Below, in pieces: positions 58,712-64,000 of a DNA stretch of 64,000 bases. Origin of the DNA: Alphaproteobacteria bacterium HGW-Alphaproteobacteria-1 (lineage in GTDB: Bacteria; Pseudomonadota; Alphaproteobacteria; Rhodobacterales; Rhodobacteraceae); assembly GCA_002842985.1 (NCBI GenBank), contig PHEQ01000003.1:1-64000 (forward strand). Reading direction: 5' to 3'. Numbering within the stretch: the stretch's first letter is position 1; each line of letters starts with the position of its first letter. The notes beneath the pieces were generated by a model. The model ran no database searches. It was not told where the DNA came from and saw only the letters and a list, made by a program, of their open reading frames with translations. The position numbers and the translations under genes were made by a program.

Positions 58712-59170
58712 ATGTTCCAGACCATTCCCCGTGCCCCCCTGATCCTTGGCCTTGCCGGTCTCCTGCCCTTTCTGTGGGGGGCGCTGACCGTGCTTCTTCC
58801 TGACCTTGGCCTCTGGACGGCGCAGGTTGCCGGGCCGCGTTTCGCGGGGCCCTATGTCATGCTGTTCTACGGCGCGGTGATCCTCTCGTTCATGTCCGGT
58901 GTCCTCTGGGGCTTTGCCACAAAGGCCAGCGGACCCCGCGCCGCCACGGGCTATGCGCTCTCGGTGATGCCTGCACTCTGGGCGTTCTTCATGACCGGCG
59001 GCGGACCGCAATCGGCGGGGATAAGCCTCATCTCAGGCTTTGCCGGGTTGCTGCTGCTCGATGCGCATTTCGTCCGGCAAGGGCTTGCACCCGGCTGGTG
59101 GATGCCGCTACGGCTCGTGCTCTCGGCCATTGTGATCGGCTGCCTTGCCATCGGAGTGATCTACGGATGA
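58712..59170 (+). CDS. DUF3429 family membrane protein
   Basis: The 152-residue protein has four or five hydrophobic segments, including APLILGLAGLLPFLWGALTVLL, VMLFYGAVILSFMSGVLWGF and ISGFAGLLLLDAHFVRQGLAPGWWMPLRLVLSAIVI. The pattern YGAVILSFMSGVLWG is typical of DUF3429. Function unknown. The stop overlaps the GST start (ATGA), and the chain continues to rnhA and the TRIC-like gene, so the four genes are probably one operon. Confidence 0.87.
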   Translation: MFQTIPRAPLILGLAGLLPFLWGALTVLLPDLGLWTAQVAGPRFAGPYVMLFYGAVILSFMSGVLWGFATKASGPRAATGYALSVMPALWAFFMTGGGPQSAGISLISGFAGLLLLDAHFVRQGLAPGWWMPLRLVLSAIVIGCLAIGVIYG

Positions 59171-59781
59171 CAGACCTCACGCTCTATTCCATGCCTTCCT
59201 CGGGCAACAGCTACAAGGTGCGGCTCATGCTGGCGCTTTTGGGCAGGAAGGTCGACACGATCGATGTCGAATATGGATGGGAGTCGCTTGCGCGGGCCAA
59301 GAAGGAGGGTCGCCTGCCCTTTGGCAAGGCCCCGGTGCTGGACCTCGGCGACGGCACGCTTCTGCCCGAATCGAATGCGATCCTGGTCTGGCTGGGACGG
59401 GACACGCGCTTTGTGCCCTCGGACGCGCTGGAACAGGCGCAGATGCTGTCCTGGATGTTCTGGGAGCAAAACCAGCATGAGGGCGTGATCGCCGTGCGTG
59501 CGGCGCTGCTGAGCTACCCGCACCGCAAGGCACAAGCCACACCCGCGCGGCTGGCGGAGTTGCTGGAGAGCGGCAACGCGCTGCTCGGGATCATGGAGGA
59601 TCATCTGCGCGGACGCGACTGGCTGGTGGGGGACAGTGTCAGCCTCGCGGACCTGTGCCTTTACGCCTATACGCATACGGCCGAAACCCGCGGCGGTTTT
59701 GACCTCGCCCCTTTCCCGGCGCTGCGCGGCTGGCTAGAGCGGGTCGCGGGCCTTGACGGCTATGTTGGCATCGATGCCTGA
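59167..59781 (+). CDS. Glutathione S-transferase family protein
   Basis: The 204-residue protein has the N-terminal [19 protein letters not shown] (Ser as likely catalytic residue), [26 protein letters not shown] and the GST C-terminal domain with [21 protein letters not shown]. Substrate unknown. ATG overlaps the DUF3429 stop. The rnhA ATG at 59774 lies within its last codons. Confidence 0.88.
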   Translation: MTDLTLYSMPSSGNSYKVRLMLALLGRKVDTIDVEYGWESLARAKKEGRLPFGKAPVLDLGDGTLLPESNAILVWLGRDTRFVPSDALEQAQMLSWMFWEQNQHEGVIAVRAALLSYPHRKAQATPARLAELLESGNALLGIMEDHLRGRDWLVGDSVSLADLCLYAYTHTAETRGGFDLAPFPALRGWLERVAGLDGYVGIDA

Positions 59782-60241
59782 CCTCTTTGCCTATACCGAC
59801 GGCGCCTGCTCCGGAAATCCCGGCCCCGGCGGATGGGGCGTGCTGATGCGCGCGATGGCGGGCGGCGTGATCGTCAAGGAGCGCGAGCTTTCGGGCGGCG
59901 AGGCCGACACCACCAATAACCGAATGGAACTTCTGGCGGCGATCAATGCGCTCGAGGCGCTGAGCAAACCCTCGGCCATCACCATCGTCACCGACAGCGC
60001 CTATGTGAAGAACGGGATCACCGGCTGGATGCATGGCTGGAAGCGCAACGGCTGGAAAACCGCCGCGAAAAAGCCTGTCAAGAATGTCGAGCTGTGGCAA
60101 CGTCTGGACGAGGCGCAGAAACGTCACAACGTGACCTGGGAATGGGTCAAGGGCCATGCGGGCCACCCCGAGAACGAGCGCGCGGACGAGTTGGCCCGCG
60201 CGGGCATGGCACCGTTCAAACCGGGCAAGCCAGGGGCATGA
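59774..60241 (+). CDS. rnhA: Ribonuclease HI
   Basis: RNase HI removes RNA from RNA-DNA hybrids. The 155-residue protein holds the active-site acids in [26 protein letters not shown] and TDSAYVKNG, and the late His/Asp region [19 protein letters not shown] 59774 gives the family N-terminus [11 protein letters not shown]; upstream in-frame ATGs at 59762 and 59753 are less fitting. It overlaps the GST end and the next gene start, so translation is coupled. Confidence 0.95.
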   Translation: MPDLFAYTDGACSGNPGPGGWGVLMRAMAGGVIVKERELSGGEADTTNNRMELLAAINALEALSKPSAITIVTDSAYVKNGITGWMHGWKRNGWKTAAKKPVKNVELWQRLDEAQKRHNVTWEWVKGHAGHPENERADELARAGMAPFKPGKPGA

Positions 60242-60861
60242 CCGCGCTCATCCTCCTTGATTACGCCTCGGTGCTGATCTTCGCGCTGACCGGCGCACTC
60301 GTCGCCTCGCGCCGTCAACTCGACATCGTGGGCTTTGCCTTTCTCGCCTGCCTCACGGCCGTGGGCGGCGGCACGCTGCGCGATGTGCTGCTTGATCGCA
60401 ACCCGGTGTTCTGGCTGGCCCATCCCGCGTATATCCTGATCGCCTGCGGCGCGGCACTGCTCGTCTTCTTCACCGCCCATCTGGTCGAAAGCCGCTATCG
60501 CTGGCTTCTGTGGCTTGACAGCTTCGCGCTTGCCGTCGCCGTGCCTGCCGGTGTCAGTGCGGCCATGGCCACCGGGCAGGGCGCAGTGATCGTGGTGTTG
60601 ATGGGCATGGTCACGGGCTGCATGGGCGGGCTGATGCGCGATGTGGTGGTGGGCGAGGTGCCTCTGGTGCTGAAACGCGGCGAGCTCTACGTCACCGCCG
60701 CTTTCACCGGTGCCACCGGCGCGGTGGTCGCCGCGCACCTGACCACGGAGCCGCTCATCATCCTTGGCACATGTGCGGCACTGACATGGGTCTTGCGTGC
60801 AGGGTCGCTCACCTTCGGCTGGCAACTGCCGGTCTATCGCGCCCGCCCGCCCCGGACCTGA
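60238..60861 (+). CDS. TRIC/UPF0126-type cation channel family protein
   Basis: The 207-residue membrane protein has two copies of a three-helix unit, each with a Gly-rich ending: [15 protein letters not shown] and [18 protein letters not shown]. This is the bacterial TRIC family (trimeric intracellular cation channels, formerly UPF0126). Ion choice is not known from sequence. ATGA overlap with rnhA. It is the last gene of the small operon and is convergent with polA, 15 bases apart. Confidence 0.9.
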   Translation: MTALILLDYASVLIFALTGALVASRRQLDIVGFAFLACLTAVGGGTLRDVLLDRNPVFWLAHPAYILIACGAALLVFFTAHLVESRYRWLLWLDSFALAVAVPAGVSAAMATGQGAVIVVLMGMVTGCMGGLMRDVVVGEVPLVLKRGELYVTAAFTGATGAVVAAHLTTEPLIILGTCAALTWVLRAGSLTFGWQLPVYRARPPRT

Positions 60862-60876
60862 CCCCCCGATGCCCCC

Positions 60877-63681
60877 TCAATGCGCCTCGGCCCAGTTGGT
60901 GCCGCTGCCCGCATCCACCACCAGCGGCACGTCGAGATGCACGGCCGGGTGCGGCGCGGATTGCATGATGTTGCGGGCCACCTCGGTGAGGCGATCCACG
61001 GCATCCTCTTCCACTTCGAAGATCAGTTCGTCATGGACTTGCAGCAGCATCCTGGCGGGCAGGTCCGCTATGGCGGCGGGCATCCGGATCATGGCGCGGC
61101 GGATAATGTCGGCGGCGGTGCCCTGGATCGGCGCGTTGATCGCGGCGCGGCGGGCGAAACCGGCGCGGGGGCCTCGGGCCGCGATCTCTGGCGTGTGGAT
61201 TTTCCGCCCGAACAGGGTCTGGACGAACCCGTGTTCCTTCGCAAACGCAATCGTGTCGTCCATATAGGCGCGAATGCCGGGGAAACGCTCGAAATAGCGG
61301 TCGATGAAGCCCTGCGCCTCGCCTCTCGGGATGCGCAGGTTCCGCGCGAGGCCAAAGCCCGAAATGCCGTAGATCACGCCGAAATTGATCGCCTTGGCGC
61401 GGCGGCGGATCTCGGGTGTCATTTCCTCCATCGGGACGTTGAACATCTCTGATGCTGTCATGGCGTGGATGTCCTGCCCCTCGCGGAACGCCTGTTTGAG
61501 GCTGTCGATGTCGGCGATATGGGCAAGGATGCGCAATTCGATCTGGGAATAGTCGAGCGACACGAGGCGATGGCCAGGGGCAGCGACGAAGGCCTCGCGG
61601 ATGCGACGGCCCTCCTCGGTACGCACGGGGATGTTCTGAAGGTTGGGATCGGATGAGGAAAACCGCCCCGTGCTGGCCCCGGTTTGCAGATAGGAGGTGT
61701 GGACGCGGCCCGTATCGGGGTCGATATGGTCCTGAAGGGCGTCCGTGTAGGTCGATTTGAGCTTGGAAAGTTGCCGCCAGTCGAGGACGCGCGCGGGCAA
61801 ATCATGCTCGGTCGCCAGATCCTCGAGCACCTCGGCGCCGGTGGCATAAGCGCCGGTCTTGCCCTTTTCGCCGCCCGGCAGGCTCATTTCGTCAAACAGG
61901 ATCTCGCCCAACTGCTTGGGGGAACCGACGTTGAAGCTGCGGCCTGCAAGTTCGTGGATTTCCGCCTCGAGCGCGGCCATCTTCTGCGCGAACTTGCCCG
62001 ACATGGCGCGCAGCGTGTCGCGGTCCACCAGCACGCCGTGGCGCTCCATCGTGGCCAGAACCGGCACGAGGGGGCGCTCGAGCGTCTCGTAGACGGTGGT
62101 GACGCGGGCGCGGTGAAGCTGCGGCTTGAACGTCAGCCACAGACGCAGCGTGATATCGGCATCTTCGGCGGCATAGCCGGTGGCTGTGTCGATGGGCACG
62201 CGGTCAAAGGTGATCGCCGATTTGCCCGAACCGAGCAGGGTCTTGATCGGGATGGGGGTATGCGAAAGATATCGCTCCGACAGCGTGTCCATGCCATGCC
62301 CATGCAGCCCGGAATGCATCGCGTAGGACATCAGCATCGTGTCGTCTATCGGGGCGATGGCGATGCCATGGGCGGCCAGGATCTTGGCGTCGTATTTCAC
62401 GTTCTGGCCGATCTTGAGGATGGCGTCATCCTCGAGAATGGGCCGGAGTGCTGCGAGGGCTGCGTCAAGCGGCATCTGCCCCCCGGCCAGCTTGTCCGAG
62501 GAAAACAGATCGCCCGCCGCGCCGTCCTTGTGCCCGAGCGGGATATAGCAGGCGCGCCCCGGTGCGGTGGCCAGCGAAACACCGACAAGCGCGGCCTGCA
62601 TCTCGTTGAGAGAGGTCGTTTCGGTGTCGACCGCGACAAAGCCCTGCGCGCGGATTTGGGCCAGCCAGGGCTCGAGCGCGTCCATGTCGCGGACACACTC
62701 GTAGCTTTCGGGCGCGATCGCGGGCCAGCCGGGCGCCGCCATCGCCACCTCGTCGCCCCCTTGCGGCATTGGCTCGGGCAGGGTGGGGGCCTCGCGCCCG
62801 AGCGCCTCGGCAATGCGTTTGGTCAGGGTGCGAAACTCCATCTGCGCGAGAAACCCCAGAAGCGTCTCGGGATCCGGGTCGCGCACCTCGAGATCGTCGA
62901 GGCCAAAGCCGAGCGGCGTATCGCAATCGAGCTGCACGAGGCGCTTCGACATCTCGATCTGATCGCGCATTTCGATCAGGGTCTGGCGGCGCTTGGGTTG
63001 CCTGATCTCTTCGGCGCGGTCGAGCAATTCCTCGAGCGAGCCAAACTCGTTGATCAGAAGCGCGGCCGTCTTGATGCCGATGCCGGGCGCGCCGGGCACG
63101 TTGTCGACGCTGTCACCGGCGAGGGCCTGCACATCGACCACGCGCGCCGGATCAACGCCGAACTTCTCGCGCACCCCGTCCACGTCGATGCGGCGGTTCT
63201 TCATCGCGTCGAGCATCTCGACGCCGTCGCCGACAAGCTGCATCAGGTCCTTGTCGGAGGAAATGATCGTCACTCGCCCGCCCGCTGCGCGCGCGCGGCA
63301 GGCGAGCGTTGCGATGATGTCATCGGCCTCATAGCCCTCGATTTCCTCGCAGGCGATGTTGAAGGCGCGGGTGGCCTCGCGGGTGAGCGGGATCTGCGGT
63401 CGCAGATCCTCGGGCATCGCCTCTCGGTTGGCCTTGTATTCGGGGTAGAGATCGTTGCGAAAGGTATGGCTGCCCTTGTCGAAGATCACCGCGACATGGG
63501 TGGGCGCGTCATGCCCGTTATTGCCCTCGACATAGCGTTGCAGCATGTTGCAAAAGCCCGACACCGCGCCCACCGGCAGCCCGTCTGATTTGCGCGTGAG
63601 CGGCGGCAGCGCGTGATAGGCGCGGAAGATGAACGACGACCCGTCGATCAGGTGCAGGTGACAGCCTTTGCCAAATGACAT
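60877..63681 (-). CDS. polA: DNA polymerase I
   Basis: The 934-residue enzyme has all three parts: 5'-nuclease (LHLIDGSSFIFRAYHALPPL, GYEADDIIATLA, PGIGIKTAALLINEFG), 3'-5' exonuclease (VAVDTETTSLNEMQAALVGVSLA, IDDTMLMSYAMHSG) and polymerase (DYSQIELRILAHI, AKAINFGVIYGISGFGLA, QVHDELIFEVEEDA). DTET suggests that the proofreading site is kept. It works in Okazaki fragment and repair synthesis. The ATG at 63681 is the first in frame at the domain start. Confidence 0.97.
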   Translation of the reverse strand: MSFGKGCHLHLIDGSSFIFRAYHALPPLTRKSDGLPVGAVSGFCNMLQRYVEGNNGHDAPTHVAVIFDKGSHTFRNDLYPEYKANREAMPEDLRPQIPLTREATRAFNIACEEIEGYEADDIIATLACRARAAGGRVTIISSDKDLMQLVGDGVEMLDAMKNRRIDVDGVREKFGVDPARVVDVQALAGDSVDNVPGAPGIGIKTAALLINEFGSLEELLDRAEEIRQPKRRQTLIEMRDQIEMSKRLVQLDCDTPLGFGLDDLEVRDPDPETLLGFLAQMEFRTLTKRIAEALGREAPTLPEPMPQGGDEVAMAAPGWPAIAPESYECVRDMDALEPWLAQIRAQGFVAVDTETTSLNEMQAALVGVSLATAPGRACYIPLGHKDGAAGDLFSSDKLAGGQMPLDAALAALRPILEDDAILKIGQNVKYDAKILAAHGIAIAPIDDTMLMSYAMHSGLHGHGMDTLSERYLSHTPIPIKTLLGSGKSAITFDRVPIDTATGYAAEDADITLRLWLTFKPQLHRARVTTVYETLERPLVPVLATMERHGVLVDRDTLRAMSGKFAQKMAALEAEIHELAGRSFNVGSPKQLGEILFDEMSLPGGEKGKTGAYATGAEVLEDLATEHDLPARVLDWRQLSKLKSTYTDALQDHIDPDTGRVHTSYLQTGASTGRFSSSDPNLQNIPVRTEEGRRIREAFVAAPGHRLVSLDYSQIELRILAHIADIDSLKQAFREGQDIHAMTASEMFNVPMEEMTPEIRRRAKAINFGVIYGISGFGLARNLRIPRGEAQGFIDRYFERFPGIRAYMDDTIAFAKEHGFVQTLFGRKIHTPEIAARGPRAGFARRAAINAPIQGTAADIIRRAMIRMPAAIADLPARMLLQVHDELIFEVEEDAVDRLTEVARNIMQSAPHPAVHLDVPLVVDAGSGTNWAEAH

Positions 63682-63702
63682 GTCTTGCCCCCCCGATCAG
63701 GC

Positions 63703-63725
63703 TTCATCGTTCCAAAAATACTCAT
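63703..63725 (-). repeat. Dispersed intergenic motif, copy 3
   Basis: Plus-strand TTCATCGTTCC-AA-AAATACTCAT lies between the zinc-finger gene stop and the polA start. It matches copies at 11513-11535 and 26244-26265. In two of three cases it lies between consecutive minus-strand genes. Confidence 0.6.
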
Positions 63726-63757
63726 GTCGTGACGCGGCCGCAGGTGACGGCGACGGT

Positions 63758-63937
63758 TCAGACCCTGCCCTCGAAATCGCGGTGGATCAACTTGGCGTCG
63801 CAATAGGGGCATTCGACATAGCCCTTGTCCTGCGGGATCTGGAGCCAGACGCGGGGATGGCCAAGCGCCCCCTCGCCGCCGTCGCAGGCCACGCGATAGC
63901 TCTCGACAATGCGGGTTTCGGGGGCTTCGGTAACCAT
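63758..63937 (-). CDS. CHCC-type zinc-finger protein
   Basis: This 59-residue protein (start ATG 63935-63937) begins MVTEAPETRIVESYRVACDGG, continues GALGHPRVWLQI and ends KGYVECPYCDAKLIHRDFEGRV. One Cys, one His and a CPYC pair give a C-H-C-C zinc site as in PF10276, the family of mitochondrial NDUFS6 C-termini. A ribosome site AAGGAAAT precedes it. In alphaproteobacteria the family is linked to complex I, but no nuo gene is near. Confidence 0.88.
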   Translation of the reverse strand: MVTEAPETRIVESYRVACDGGEGALGHPRVWLQIPQDKGYVECPYCDAKLIHRDFEGRV

Positions 63938-64000
63938 CGGCGGATTTCCTTTTGCGATGCGTTGGATTAGGTCGGACTATGATCGAAGGCGCGGCAGGGA
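63938..64000. other. Upstream region of the zinc-finger gene, no further gene seen
   Basis: The last 63 bases hold the ribosome site of the zinc-finger gene. An ATG at 63979 on the plus strand is open to the window edge, but seven codons are too few to judge. Confidence 0.4.

Noticed and set aside
59098-59166. Upstream extension of the second GST
   Set aside because: It overlaps the DUF3429 gene; the ATG at 59167 gives the normal family N-terminus.

Overview
The window reads as a chromosomal segment of a high-GC alphaproteobacterium of the Roseobacter/Rhodobacteraceae type. The evidence is the gene order tolQ-tolR-tolA-tolB-pal-cpoB-tilS-ftsH, a petABC (Rieske, cytochrome b, cytochrome c1) operon, a 41-residue L36 protein, groESL behind a CIRCE operator, a TRAP transporter with tetronate-type catabolic genes, and family-typical small proteins (DUF2948, DUF3429, a CHCC zinc finger). 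Species cannot be named from the sequence alone.

Layout. 1-2558: end of a genomic island. An IS630-type element has landed at a TA immediately before the Walker A motif of a type I restriction hsdR gene. A small Cys-rich ORF follows, and the island ends in the 3' half of a tRNA-Met(CAT), probably an att scar. 2674-12337: C1 and cofactor genes (corrinoid-activator-like ASKHA ferredoxin, folD, fhs), a CoA-transferase broken by one TGA, rpmJ, tRNA-Val and others. 12334-22110: ftsH, tilS and the Tol-Pal envelope operon, with ybgC cut off from tolQ by an opposed peroxiredoxin gene. 22200-31353: dinB, an amino-acid oxidase-like gene, a small lytic transglycosylase, groESL, pnp and rpsO. 31491-36575: an RTX-repeat protein, hisD, DUF2948, murA, and tRNA-Thr and tRNA-Arg. 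36788-42365: ispH, cytochromes and petABC. 42744-46162: membrane or lipoprotein hydrolases. 46163-57865: an accessory stretch with repeated gene decay. 57865-64000: otnI, DUF3429, GST, rnhA, TRIC-like, polA and a zinc-finger gene.

How genes work together. The Tol-Pal genes form one trans-envelope machine for outer-membrane constriction. FtsH, GroESL and the Pnp/S15 pair are housekeeping. PetABC with the small cytochrome c serves respiration. ASKHA, FolD and Fhs point to tetrahydrofolate-linked one-carbon metabolism, but no corrinoid methyltransferase lies in the window.

Main observation. I did not find a convincing undescribed molecular system. What stands out is a set of decay scars: the IS in hsdR, the nonsense CaiB-family gene, a pentapeptide-repeat stub, an SLC13 permease and an RND adaptor both missing their 5' ends at one shared junction, a -2 frameshift in that adaptor, an RND pump lacking roughly 300 internal residues plus a TGG-to-TGA stop, and a deletion fusing the start of an LtnD-type dehydrogenase to the end of an OtnC-type aldolase. 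A 22-bp motif also recurs in three intergenic spaces.
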